From contig RSEF01000006.1 of assembly GCA_003993805.1 (NCBI GenBank), positions 27,065,402 through 27,129,401 of the forward strand: a DNA stretch of 64,000 bases. The letters run 5' to 3'. The DNA is from Himantopus leucocephalus. Its lineage: Eukaryota > Chordata > Aves > Charadriiformes > Recurvirostridae. Positions 1 through 12,036 of this stretch are shown piece by piece; positions within the stretch are counted from its first letter, which is position 1; every line of letters begins with the position of its first letter. Below the pieces are notes generated by a model. The model searched no databases, was not told the origin of the DNA, and worked only from the letters and a program-made list of their open reading frames with translations. A program made the translations under genes and the position numbers.

Positions 1-3000
1 TGGTTTTCTTTTTTTTTTATTTATTGTAATTTCAACAGTGGAAAGGTTGAATCCATCTTTTCTAAGAACCAATGGCCACACTAACAGCTGGAGTGGTTAT
101 CACAGCCTCAGTCCTTATATCTCTATAACTGACAGATAAGACTTCAAGTGTATTTGAATAATAATGGCCTACATTTTTCTAAACATCTAAGTAGATACAT
201 GACCTTCATTGTCCAAGAACCCCAAAGCACATGAAACGTACTAATTAACCAAATCTCACAATTGCTAAGTACAATAAGCATGAGGCTGACATTTGATTAC
301 TATTTCTAATTATATCTGGGTCGCCTGAGGTACAACAATATATAAGGAGAGCTCAAAATCTATTACAAGTATAAAGATTAATCTCACTTTCCCAAAGGCA
401 GAGCTGTGAAAAAAGCTCTGGATTCTTGCCTCCTGCTTCCTGGCTCAAGCCATGCACATGATTCCTTTGTTTAACTGTTTGCCCATTAAATCCCTGATTC
501 AGCAATGTCCTTTAGCACAAATGTAATGTGAAGCCTACAAATAATTCAATTAACTCTGGGTTATGTCTAATACACTTTGAGATAGGCAAGTACTTTCTGT
601 AGAAGACCTGGTTGAATAAAGCAGTTAAGGATGTATCTTAGGCCTGCAGTTAAGAAATTCTTTGATTAAGGTATTTTCCTAAATCATTCTGCAAACCGGT
701 ATACTAATCACCCTGCAGTCCTTCTAGTGCTTTAAATCCTTTAAAATATGTTGTTAATATATGACATTTCAGTGCAATACTTAAGCATCAACATGATTTT
801 TAGCACATGTACAACTCCATCCCCAATAAATCAATCATGTAGGAAGGTGCAGGACAATGTGTCCACTAAATAGACACATAAGCACTGTTCTATAGTAAAG
901 GTGGAAATGGTAAGTTTATTATTTCAGCAGACATTTAGTGAAGCCCTTAACGTATACCACATCTTCTGAGATTGCGTTTTTATTCTTGTGCCTCAGCTTT
1001 AGAAATGCTTTGCTCAGAAGCACTGAGCTTTGAAGGACCCACAATACTGTTCCTTGTCAGGCTTTGCCCATCACATTGCTCAGATGAAACATTGACTGGA
1101 AACTGCCAATGTCTGGGGCAAAAAGGCAGATGCAGTTCTATGGTCTGCGTGGTACAATAATGGTTTCATCCATTTGCAGAATGAGTTTGCTCATTAGAGA
1201 CCAAACATGATTTGTGAAATCACAGCACTATGGATCATTCGCAAACGCTGCTCTTCCCCGCTCAAAGCACAATGAATTAGACAAAGCCATTGGCTTTTTG
1301 GTCATTGAATCTGCTCTCGAACAGTGAGCAATGCCAGATCATCAGAAACAAATACTGCCATGATGACTAGAACAAAGACTGGGTCACCATGAATTTGTCC
1401 CACTTGACTTACTGACTTATTTTATTGAATAAAGAAAGACTTCAGAGGCGCTTTTCTACAAAGGCTCTTTGTCACTTGTGAATTAGCAGTGAGATCGCTC
1501 TCCTGTCAAATTAGAATGGAGCTGGTTAGAAAGTTACCGGTGAGAATGGAAAACCAAGTTAGCAGGATATGACCCCTGCATGTGTGCACATGCAACTGTG
1601 CGTGTGTGTGCATACACACCATACAATACACACAAAAATATATTTGATTCCTCAAATCCCTGCTAGAATTGTATGTTGAGAGAAAGGCTGAGTGTATGTG
1701 GAAGATATCATCACTGAGTTTTCCACTCTTGGCCATATAGGAAGAATATTCATTCTGTTTAGCATTCATGATAAATTTATTTGGAACACTTGGGGCTCTC
1801 CCTGTCAGGCATCTAGAGTTCAGTAAAATTATTTCCCTGAATTAACTCCCATGATGGTCCATCCTCTGTGAGACTTCAGTTCTGTGTCACAGAGCTAAGA
1901 GGGGAGTAAGCCTGGAGACCTGCAGCTGCACTTACCCATGAAGGTCCCTCTAGAACCCAGTTGATGGAGAGAAGTAAACCCCCTTTGCATATGGCTGACC
2001 TGACCTACATTAGCATTTCCTTTAGCCTGAGAGGAATTTTGTCCCAAAGCATCAATGTGGGTCCCCCTGAGGGGAATCTGTACAAGTCCCCACGTATGAG
2101 GACCGCACTTGCAGACAGTTGAATCTCAGCCAGGGAAGCTGGATTTTGACCCTGGGAGGAGTACACAGAAGCAACACAGGAGAAGTGCTTTTTATGCACT
2201 CTACTGTCCTACACAGGGATCATTTCTCCTGTCCCAGTCTGGCAAGTACCACTTTGGACTTCAACAACAAATGCCAGCAGCACTAGACATGTCGTCTTTG
2301 CTGATCACGTTTCTTCCTAATCTTGCTGCCTCACAAAAGGGTGGCTGCTGCATTTGGGCTTGACCAAGCCCCTCTGACCATAGCCTGGTGCAGGGACCTC
2401 ACTCATCATCAGGCTGAAGTAAGGAAGACTATGTGTGAGGGACAGCTGGCACCACAGAGACAAGGGGCTTTACAAATGAAGAGCTGGCTTCTACACTCTG
2501 CCAAAAGTTTGCTGCTTATGTTCAACCAGACGGGCCATTAAAACAGTGCCAGAGGCCTTTAGCACTTCATGAAATGGAAACAAAGCAGCAAAATGGGCTT
2601 TACACTCAGAAACAGCCATCCCTTCCTGTCAAAAAAGAGTGCTATTTACCCTCACCCCCTTGCTGAAGTATCTTCCCCCTTTCACGGCTTGCAGGAGGCA
2701 ATCTGTGACTGAGGCGGGAAGTCTGGCCACTCCAGGTTGGCTGGCAAGACTCAGACAGCGGGAAATCATGGGGCAGTGTCTGCTCCTCTGTGTGTGCATG
2801 AGGTTGCCACTTAACTGGATCTGGAGGTAAATCAATCCATTAATTTATCCCAACCATGGTCCTAATTAGTTGCATATGTATAATCAGCATGCTCACAGGC
2901 ATCTTGTCAGGGAATAGTGGGCTGACAGACACAAATTTGTTACTCTGCATCTGCTGCCAGATTTGGAAAGTCTGAAGTTTCTGAAACTGCATTAAAGCAA

Positions 3001-4863
3001 CAAAACCCAACCAAATTTGCCAGCTGACAATGTCCCTTGTGAACAGATGGCTGGGAACACCTTCTTTGAAGAAAGCCCCTATTGACAGGAGGACAATAAA
3101 AGTTCACAGTTAAGATGAAGTGATTTCTGAAGTGAGTAGAGAGCTTTTTCTCCTTTTCCGTGGTTTATACATGCATCATAAGACAAAGATTAAAAAACGC
3201 CAGTGCTTTAACACTTCAGATAAATCCTACATTGGGAAGGGCTGCATTTTTGTATCAAAATCCCTTATTTGGCCTGACAGAATTTGCATACTGAAAAGAT
3301 GGTCCCCATAAATGTTAACCCTCAAACCAGTAGGTATAGAGGGCTGCAAGTCAAAATGATTCCCTCATCTGTGTTAGAAACTGTTCATTTTGTAGCTTGC
3401 AGTAATGTTTTTCCTTTGCATCATGATTTTCATCTGAAACCATAATGTATTATTCAAGTACTAAAAGAAGCCTGAATTATTATTAAAGGAACATGTATAG
3501 ATACTTATGTGCTTGCCAGTGTATCAAAACTAGGGTTTTGTTATTTTATGTAGTTTTTATTACACACTTTTATTCAGTATGGAAAAAATTATAGCTTTGT
3601 TTAGACTCCCAAAAAGTTTTAATCATGTGCCTTACAAAGTTTAGCTTTCTTGAATTACAACACTAATGTATTTTTCAGCTCATGGGTTGTTTTTTCCTTC
3701 TTCCCCTGACTGCGTGTTGAAAGAAAGAAGTTAGCTTTATGGGTTCACTTATATTTGATTTTCCATAATTATGGGCTATTTTGTGATATTTTCCATGGTG
3801 GTAAACTGTTCGATGATGTGTGACCTTTTTTTTCTTCTCTCTTTATCTCTGTTGGATATTTTACACATTTCAATTATTATTAGCAGAAAAAAATATATTC
3901 ATAGGGGAAGACTCATCAAAATAACTATTAATCTTTCCAATAAATCTTAACATAGTCATTATTAACAAGCTGTAAAAGTTGGAACTGTAAGTAAAAAAAA
4001 AAAAAGGTGAACAAAACAAATTCACTATAAGCAACGATATTATTCACTGGTGACAAGATTCCACAGTACCAGTTTAGATGTGAGGAAATGTTAACTAATT
4101 CAACAATACGGTTTAATTAGTTCTGTAACAAAACCTCAATGGAAAAACATTGTTTTTCTCATTAAACCAGCCAGCAAACAGGTGTAGTTTTGAAAGAATT
4201 ATATGAAAAAAATGTGATTTTTTAAGGGATAGGTGGTTTTTCTTTCATTTTTGGAAGGAACAAAATGTATTATTACAATTTCCTTCTTTTCACTGAAAAT
4301 CTCCATTAGAAATTAACATTTTTCCCCAGAGAAATTTACTTTCAGTTTAAAAGCATTTTCTTTTAAAAATGTTTATTATTTCATGGCAGAAAATAATTGG
4401 TTAGTTAATCTCCGAACTTTCCCTTTGGAAAAACGAAATGCTCTAAGGATAACCTCTGCAAAGTTCTGGGACAAAATCTGTTACGTTGCCTCAGAAAGGA
4501 AAGGGTTTGTAACTGATTTAACAGTGCTCTGGAGACAAGACTGATACTTAAAATGTGAACAATACTTACTCTTAGCAGGGACCAGGATTTTTTGAACGGT
4601 CACTTTCTGAGGACAGATCTAATTTTATCCTACAGCTGGAAGCAAATTTATCTACTGGTTGAGTCATTGCAACTGAGCTCTTCGTAAAATCACCCTGTGT
4701 TAAAAGAGCATCCAATAAGTAATTTCAACTAGAGATGATCAAAACAGAATATCAGAAGATTGAAATCTAGCTACTAAACCTCCTCTGAACTTAAGACAGA
4801 CCATTCTGAAAAAAAAGTTCTTATTTTGCAATGAATTTTATAGTGAATTAATAGCCTTGGCTC
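1..4863. other. Single-copy AT-rich noncoding DNA
   Basis: I see no gene, RNA gene or recognisable transposon here. Open frames are all under 90 codons, lie on both strands and resemble nothing I know. The stretch has short homopolymers (a T run near position 9 and an A run of about 13 near 3992), a short GT/CA-rich patch around 1590-1620, and several long AT-rich tracts between 3500 and 4400. Old, diverged repeats could be present and escape the eye. Confidence 0.6.
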
Positions 4864-5039
4864 ACATTCATCGAATGGTTTATGTTGGAAGGGACCTTAA
4901 AGATCTAGTTCCACCACCCTGCCATGGGCAGGGACACCTCCCACCAGACCAGGTTGCTCAAAGCCCCACCCAGCCTGGCCTTCAACACCTCCAGGGATGG
5001 GGCAGCCACAACTTCTTCCGTGTGGAGGTGGTCATTGAA

Positions 5040-5628
5040 CCGGGGATAGGCCTTTCCAGTCCTGTCAACTCCTCTGGTGTAGCTGGACCATCTTCCACAT
5101 CATTTGTGGGCTGTTCCTACCTCATCCCAAGCCTCACACCTATCGTACAAAGGCACCTGGGTAGGGAAGGTGGGCAAGGAGAGGGTTTGCTTGCCCCCCC
5201 TAGCACAGACTTGCCTCCATTCGGCCACCGCCTTCAGCCTGGCAGGGGGGGCATATGGGATCCCCTCGATCTTGCATTTGTTCTGGTGACTACCCCTGTT
5301 TCTCTCTCAGACAGGTCAGAGCATGATTCCACCAGCCTATTTCTTTCTTGCACTCCCTGGTGCTTCTTTCTACTTCCTCTCTTAGCTCTGCCACCAGGCT
5401 GAGCAGACTGCCCACCTGGTCACACCTCAGACAGCTGTCACCCCTACTACCCTCCGTGAGCCGTGCCAGGTTGTGGCACTCCCCGCAGCCTGAGGCCTGG
5501 GTGGCTGCACGTTTCCACGGGAGCCTGCTCTGGCGAGCGCAGAGGACGCAGCTTTCTGCCGGGTGGACACCACGGCTGAGCTCCCTCTCACCGGCCGAGC
5601 CCCCACACCAACCGCCCCTCCCGCCCAC
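5040..5628 (-). pseudogene. CR1 ORF1 remnant, truncated
   Basis: ORF1 of CR1 encodes an RNA-binding/accessory protein with an N-terminal cysteine-rich region and, in full copies, a downstream esterase-like domain. Reading the minus strand from 5628, three CxxC pairs are visible (residues C27/C30, C48/C51 and C66/C69), followed by a leucine- and glutamate-rich coiled-coil-like stretch (about residues 72-88, LLSLVAELREEVER). A stop codon closes the frame at 5290 after 112 codons. ORF1-like sequence goes on in degraded form to about 5040 (for example VAEWRQ and PCPPSLPRC). The esterase region is absent because of the deletion. The start at 5628 is simply the first ATG of the open stretch; the original start may be elsewhere. 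Not functional. Family identity comes from recalled avian CR1 ORF1 features. Confidence 0.75.
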
Positions 5629-5790
5629 GCCCCCTCAGGCTGCCTCTGAAGGGAGTGGGTGTGGCCGCCGCTGCCGCTGGCCCCGCCCCCCGCCTCGCAG
5701 CCGCCCTGGCGCGAGCTGCCGGCCGGGCCCCGCCCCGCCGCGGAGGAGGTCGGGAAAGGCCCGACCTGGCCTGTGGGCGGGTGTTTTAGT
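5500..5790 (-). promoter_or_regulatory. CpG-rich CR1 5' UTR with GC boxes
   Basis: This is the only strongly GC- and CpG-rich patch in the window. It holds several GC-box (Sp1-type) motifs, for example CCCCGCCCCC at 5681-5690 and GCCCCGCCCCGCC around 5727-5739, plus CACC-type boxes near 5620-5635. It lies directly upstream, on the minus strand, of the CR1 ORF1 remnant, so I read it as the element's 5' UTR and internal promoter and not as a host gene promoter. Whether it still drives transcription cannot be told from sequence. Seen: base composition and motifs. Inferred: promoter role. Confidence 0.55.
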
Positions 5791-5800
5791 GTTGTTATGG

Positions 5801-8800
5801 AGGTAGTTCAGTTAGGGACGGCTAAACAACTGCTTTCTTTGCCAGGTTGGCCATATACGTAAGAAATCTTAATTAAGTCTGCATGTCTTTGATCTGGACC
5901 CTGATGTGCCAGGAAGCGTACCAGAAACACTTAAGATCATTTTTTTTGGATCTTTGTCCTTTAGCTTTTAACTTAGCAATTGTTTATTGTTTTCAAAAGT
6001 AGCTCAGCCTGCAAAAGCCATGGTTAATTTTAACTCAGCAATAAGCACCAGGTAACTGGTAACACTTCCACTGTGCGGCTGAAATGAGGGTTGGTGAGAG
6101 CTCATCTCCCGCCCAAAGCTGGGAACGCTCTGAGAGAAAACTATGCCAAGACACTCGAGTTGACGTGCACGGCTGGCGATGGGGAGGTGGAGGACCTAAT
6201 CTCTTTCTGTCCTTAGTCAAAGGAGAACTTTATTCTGGGCACCCCCCTGAGTGCCTCATCCAGCTGATTGTCAAGTCAGCCTCCTGCAATCCATTATTCA
6301 CATGAAGGGGAGCAGCTCTGGCAGTGGAAAACGGTGAATGAGATGTCTTTTGCGCTCACTTGTCTGCAATTCCATCTGACTTGAGGGAACTTTTGTCCAA
6401 TTGATACATTTCAACAAAAGCAATCAGTTTCCGTGAATCAGATTTTTTTCCAATAAAGCACACGTTGTAGAGAATCTGATTTATACACTGAAGTTTTGCA
6501 GAATCCAGCCTGTGCAATGCTTTTTCTCTTCAAATATCAAAACATTTTATAGAAAGGAGAGGGGGAATCAATGTTTTATTATTAGAAAGGGAAGAGTGGT
6601 GGTTTAGGAACAGAATGGCGTTTTGCTGACTGTCAGCAGTGGAGCTCACAGACAAACTCAGGAGTCCAGCCCCCCAGTTCATTGCTTCAGTGGGGTTGTA
6701 TGAAATCCTGTACTTCTTCCATTATACAAGTGGCCAAGAGACTTTTGAAAGGTTTGTAAAGCATTAAAATATATTCTTGCGCAGATAGCTTATCTGTCAA
6801 TTTCTTCTCTGGAGACATTTTGGTTATTTTTGGCTGAGTAAAATTCAGCCTTAGAATAAAGCACTCTCACAGATTGTTTTTGGTTCTATTCTAATATTTT
6901 GTTTGACAAAATAAACTCAGTCTCCATGTTACTTGATGTGACAAGATGTCTCCTTTGGTACCAAATTTTAAGCTCTACTAAAATACAACAGGGCTTAAAC
7001 AGCTTTTAATTTTCCACAGATAAGGAGTACGATGAGGCGAGAGGAAGTGTTTGATGTTTCTCAGTCCATTTCTCAGTCATTAATGAAATCCCCAGTGCCC
7101 TGACATCTCCAATTAGTATACTCATCTGTTACCTCCGCTTTGTTCAGTAACGCTGACCTATTATAAAAAGAAAGCCAAGGTAAACCGACTCCTGATTAAG
7201 TAATACTTTGTTTACACAAAAGGGAGGGTGTGGGAGGGAATAAAAGGGAAACAAACAAACAGGGATGTTAGGATTACCGATTTAGTAACTTATAATCTTT
7301 AATTGTCAGTGCGCAGCTTCAGGCAGCTTTCCAAATTAAGCCCTGGATGTGGGTCAAAACTCCTGTCAGTCATTCTAGATGTCCTAAGACAACTGGAAGC
7401 CACAATTAGGCATAACGTGGAAGAAAGTGACACGGAATCCGTTAGTCCTCCCACATCCCTTAGAATATGTTCTTCAGTTCTTCAATCACAGGAAATAATT
7501 AGGTCTTTAAAACTTACAGTGGTGGGGAAACAAATGGAGTTGCCTCCTCTGCTGTAGGAAAGATGAACTGGACATATTAGAATTTTACTAGATGCTTGTC
7601 TTGACCTGGGAACTTGCTTTTTGACTTCAAATGAAAAACTGTCGATTCAACCCCATCTTGAATGCTGAGGCCATGTAAAGTGAGTGAAGGAACAGTTTTG
7701 TTTGTGGTCATTTCTCAACGCCTAGATTTACTTTTCTTTGCTGTCTCCTTACAGGTGGTGACTTCAGATTACGATGGAGGAATAAAAAAACAACCAAACA
7801 AACAAAAAAAAAGAATTAGAAAGCCTATTAACTAAGATTTATATGGCGTTAACAAGCATCAATACATTTGAAAGGCTCAATATAAGGGCATCCATTTTTT
7901 GGCTTACATTCATGAATCAACTCCTTAACTTCTGGCTCTGAACTTCTGCCTAGTAGTAAATTTAGCAGTTCAATTTGAAGTAGATTTTTTTTTTAAGGGT
8001 GTTCAAGCCACAGTCATATCTAAACTGAGAAAGCAAATCCTTCCTTGCAATGAATAATTGCCTAAGTGATACTAAAACAAATATACGCTTGACTTGCAAT
8101 TCTCAGCCTAATACAGTATTGTTGGGAGAACTGCCAATAATGCAAATAATGTAAATTACAATGAGAAGGACCTGTGTTATGAACCAAGTTTGGAATGAAG
8201 CTAGTGAACCCATTTCACTCAATTCTGGTGATAAATACTTGAGTTCATTATTAAGCTTCACTGGCAACCAAGATTGAATCAATGGTATAATCAAGGGTAA
8301 ATGCAGAATAATGCAGCTCACCTAAGTTTAATTTTAGCAATATATGGAGAAGACAGAGCTTCTCAGTACTTGTTTGGGAACAACAGGTTGGTAGTTTTAT
8401 TCACTTGTTAATCAACCATGTCCCTACTACTACAGTGAAATTTATCTTTGTAACACTTCTGCATAGTTACCTAAATCTAAAGTGTAAAATATGGGCTAGC
8501 TGTCAAGGTTCCCATTTCAGTGAATAGGGGTAGGTTCCTCTCAACTTAGACATTTATTTGAGGATAGGATGGATCAGCCTACAGAGGTTCTTCACCTTAC
8601 AATTGCTTTACAATAGATGCCTGCCTTTCATGATGTAAGACTTTGTCTTGTAAGCCCGTGTTGTCAAACTATTTCTTCTTCTGAGAAGAAAAGATTTTCC
8701 TACTAGTACAATAATACTGAAATAATGGAGCTACTTTAGAGTATGAGTCATTGTGTTCAAAATCAACGTTGCTTAAATGAGAGAAAGGCAACGTTATTCT

Positions 8801-9187
8801 CAAATTTCAGAAGTCCTGCCTTATTCCAGTGGGGATTTTGTACCAAGTTGTATGAAGTAGTAAGCGGAAAGCTCATCAGGAACTCATTTATATTTACACA
8901 TAACTTCTGAAGTTGCGTACATAAGAAAAAAGTCTCCATGCTGGACTGAGCAAGATATAATCATACAAGTAAGTAACTTCCTATTCCATGTCCTACCTCC
9001 AGCAATCATACAGGTAAATAGTTACCTGCCTTAATGATCTTTTGATTTAGAAATGGAACTTGTGTTCTGGTTATCCAATTAGTGCTTAAAGTTGTCTCTG
9101 TTAATGATAGTGTTTTGCCCTACAAGCTTTGAAGGTTGAGCTAAAAAAAAGGATGAAAAGGAGGGAAAGAAGTCAATGTTTTTTTAG
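5801..9187. other. Single-copy noncoding DNA
   Basis: There is no recognisable exon or transposon. An ATG at 5797, just outside the CR1, begins a short frame that closes within about 22 codons. The part from about 7000 to 7260 looks like a possible conserved noncoding element: no repeat signature, balanced composition, an AGATAAGG GATA-type site near 7018, an AATTAGTA core near 7111 and a TATTATAAAAAG stretch near 7158. The 84-codon open frame at 7303-7557 resembles no known protein. An A-rich simple stretch lies at about 7784-7815. Two similar copies of AATCATACA(A/G)GTAA lie at 8959 and 9004. Confidence 0.5.
7784..7815. repeat. A-rich simple repeat
   Basis: A-rich low-complexity sequence made of A runs broken by single or paired C (AAACAACC, AAACAAACAAAAA). 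Similar tracts occur at 34506-34560. No flanking transposon is recognisable, so this is listed as simple repeat only. Confidence 0.7.
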
Positions 9188-10267
9188 AATAACTGAATAA
9201 TTCAGCTTGGAAGAGACCTTTGGAGGTCAAAGCAGGGCTCAAACTTAGAAAAGCTTTCTCAAGGTGTTGTTTAGCTACGTTCAAAAAAATCCCCATGGAA
9301 GGATAATCCAGAGCCTCTTAAAGCAGTCTTTTCCAGGGCTACTGCCACGGTGGATTTTCTTGTCACCTCTCAATCAGTGAAATTCCCATTGCTGCAGCTT
9401 GTGGCTGCTGTCTGTTGTTCTTTCTCTACAATCTGAAGTCTGGCTGCTTCTTCTCTTGAAAGCAATGACTGTCCAACTCTTGTTGAAAGCAAGTTAGCTT
9501 TCTTCTTAGTCTTCCCTTGCACAGGTTTGACAGATCCAACTCTCTTTCCTGGACTTGCATCAGTTTGTCAATGTCTTACTTGCACAGGTGGCCCAAAACC
9601 AGATACCACTCCAGAGGCCAACTTAACAAGTGCCCAGTAGTAAGAAAAATTAATTCCCTGGATCTATTTATACTCTCGTTAACACAGACCAATACTCGAT
9701 CTTTATTGTTATAAGGATGCCTTGCTGACACATGTTCAATTTGTTGTCCAAAAGGATCTGTGTGCCCCTTTCTGCAGAACTGTTCCCTGTGCAGTCGGTG
9801 CCCTGCTTACCATGTTGCATGGAGATATTCTTTACAGGGTGCAGGACTTTGCATTTGAAATTTTAACTTCCTGGAGTTCCCATTCGCCTACTTTTACAGC
9901 TTGCCAAGGTCCCTCTGAACAGCAGCCCTACCCTCCAGGCTACCAACCACTCTCCTCTCCCTGCCTTATGAGATATCGCTTGTGAGTTTGCTGAGGATGC
10001 ATTCTCTCCCATCAAGCAGGTCATCAATGAAGATGTTAGATGGTATTGGCCCATGACACCTGAGGAACAGCACCACTCTTAGCTGGGCATCATTTAGACT
10101 TCAAATTGTTGCATTGTTTGAACAGTCCAGCTGATTTTGCACCCACTTTGTAGTCCACCCATCCAGTCTCTATCTGCCCAGTATGGTTACAAGGAAGCAA
10201 GTTGAGATGAACTATACCCTACTGGTCCCTCCTTGTCTACAGAGTCAGTCACCTTGTCATAGACAAT
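9188..10267 (-). mobile_element. Old CR1 LINE, 3' kilobase
   Basis: A long, diverged CR1 copy on the minus strand. Its 3' end at 9188-9240 matches the CR1 tail in reverse complement (ATTCAGCTTGGAAGAGACC, then TGGAGGTCAAA). Further in, blocks typical of the region coding for the C-terminal part of the ORF2 protein are readable in reverse complement: GTGCAGGACTTTGCATTTG at 9839, CCAAGGTCCCTCTGAACAGC near 9905, CATCAATGAAGATGTTAGA near 10022, and TGAGGAACAGCACCACTC near 10060. The last clear match is at about 10225-10267. Many substitutions and small indels leave no long open frame on the coding strand. It is clearly older than the copies at 4864 and 19836, which keep near-consensus tails. The element is 5'-truncated, as most CR1 copies are. 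Confidence 0.85.
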
Positions 10268-11904
10268 TTTCCATCATCTGGGTGTGGATAAGAAGGGTGT
10301 GAGCAATACTTTCCATTAGGAGGCTTTGCACACACAAAACAACCCGGTTTTCTGTTTCCCAGATTATCAAAAGAAACCCACAGCCTTTTGCTGAATACGT
10401 GACAACCTCCACATGTGAAGGGTTTAATCAGGCCATTATTTATATGATGGACAGCCCAGAGCAATTCACAGTAAGTGACAAAAAGTAGCTCAGGATTGTG
10501 AAATCTAAACTCCTTTGTGAATCTGAGCCAAAGAGACATCTGAAAGGTCTGTAGCTTATCATGAGAAACAGCTCTGCTGCTGGAGGTGAGGGGAGCAAAA
10601 TGAAAGTCCCTCTGCCTTAGTGATCAGTAAAGATCCTGTGCTACTCCCAGGGCCCTAGGCACATCTGAGTACAAGTCCTCTGTTGGTCTAAAGTGTCCCC
10701 TGCAGTTTCACCTAAAGATCTGTCTACTTTTAGACTCTGCAGTACTGTGCTCTGTTGGGGGTTGTTAGCCTCTTAGAGGCTTCAAAATATTAGTCGTCAG
10801 CGGGGGGAGGAAGACATTGGTACATTATAAATGTTTATCTCTGATCACAAAGTTTTAACTATCCTTCAGAGAACAAACAGACAGACAAGCTCTGATTCTA
10901 ATTACAGCTAATTTGCTATAAAATGAATGCTCTATTGTCATTCTTTCATGTGAATTAGTCAAATTTTACACATGTTTAACTGATATCTGACCCAAGGAAT
11001 CTATTAATAAAGCTGTTGAATAACTTTGAGAAGAGCATACTGCAGCGTGGTAAGTGATCAGGGCATAATATGGCTTAAACCAACTCTTAAGCCTAAAACA
11101 CGCTTTGAAGCTTTAAAACAGAGAGATTCCCTAGGGCAGTGACCTGACTGCCTTCAGCACTCACTGGGAAATGAGTTTCTTCTTGTATGCAGGGCAGAAG
11201 ACTCATTTCCCCCACTATTTCTGGAGGCGAAAGGGAAATGCGTATACCCTGCTAGGCAAACATTTCCTCAGGAGGTCAATGGTCTCCTCTGTTCAGGAAA
11301 AAGTGCACAACCAATTCAATGTGATCATCCCACAGGAAGAAAACAGTGAGGCAGGTAATAGTCTGACTGAAAGGCTCAAGGCAAGGTGTCCGTGAGGTTT
11401 GGGAGAGGGGGTTGCCTCTTTGTTTTCTCTGATATCCCATCAGGGGATAAAAAGAGTCTGTGGCTGAACAGTGTTACAAACCCATTCAAAACACCTCCGC
11501 TTTCCCCGCTAGTCTCTAGTCCCGACTCATTCCTCTTATTTACCTCTTCCAGAGGCTCATCATTCTGTGCCACTCTCCTGGAACTGCACCGGTCAGGCAG
11601 ATGGGAGACCTATCCATGTGCCTGAGATGACTCCTGCCCTTCTTTGAAGAGGCTGCAAAGGCTGCCGAGCTTGTAGGGCACTTTCCTTTCTTCATACTGA
11701 CTGCAAAGGCCTTCTCTAGTTCTTTCACCTGCTGACTCCACCCTTTGAAGGCTCTTGCTCAGTCACTCACTCTACAGCGGACTGGGAGGGGAAAAAAGGC
11801 TTTTCAGATGATCTCCACAGTGGAGCAGGCACGAGGGGATTTTGTAATGATACTTTGAATTTCGGTGGTCTCTCATCCAAGAAGCTCTGAAGGACTTTTA
11901 GATT
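10268..11904. other. Single-copy noncoding DNA
   Basis: No gene or transposon recognised. Short open frames of 65-96 codons occur on both strands and overlap each other; none looks like a known protein. A TAAT/AATTAG-rich patch lies around 10898-11010 (for example GAATTAGTCAAATTTTAC), which could be regulatory but may be chance in AT-rich DNA. Confidence 0.45.
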
Positions 11905-12036
11905 CATTAAGCCTCCTGATCCACTAGCGTTACTATCCCCTCTTAGAGACAAGGGCACTGAGTCTCAGAGCAAGTAGTGCAGATAAATGACAGAGCAAGA
12001 CTGAGAATCGGGGTGTCTCACCTCCCATTCTCCAGG
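11905..12036 (-). mobile_element. MIR-like SINE fragment (diverged)
   Basis: In reverse orientation this shows the order of words typical of MIR-type tRNA-derived SINEs: a TGAGTCTCAGAG block, then AAGTAGTGCAGATAAATGACAGAGC in place of the usual 'agtgacttgcc ... ggcagagc' part, then AGACTGAGAATCGGGGTGTC for the 'ggattcgaaccc' A/B-box side. Divergence is high, so this is an old insertion. Limits are approximate. The call rests on memory of the MIR consensus. Confidence 0.5.

Larger units (their letters stand above)
4864..5800 (-). mobile_element. CR1 LINE, internally deleted, 5' end retained
   Basis: This is a non-LTR retrotransposon of the CR1 family on the minus strand. Its 3' tail lies at 4864-5016 and shows the family ending (reverse complement reads taaaccattcgatgaatg). 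The 5' part lies at about 5012-5800: a very GC-rich 5' UTR followed by the N-terminal half of ORF1. The rest of ORF1, the whole of ORF2 and most of the 3' region are missing; ORF1 is joined directly to the last 150 or so bases. The junction falls around 5012-5016, where both sides share AGAAG (minus strand), suggesting microhomology joining. The 3' end is clear; the 5' limit near 5800 is approximate. CR1 copies are usually cut short at the 5' end, so one that keeps the 5' UTR but lacks its middle is uncommon. The element cannot move by itself. Confidence 0.88.

Noticed and set aside
4857..5806. Plus-strand open frames of 181 and 152 codons around the GC-rich patch
   Set aside because: They are antisense shadows of the minus-strand CR1 element; the real coding signal (three CxxC pairs and a coiled coil) is on the other strand.
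5500..5860. CpG island as the promoter and first exon of a host gene, with an ATG at 5797
   Set aside because: The GC-rich part is CR1 5' UTR. The open frame after the ATG is short, and no known N-terminus or following exon was recognised.
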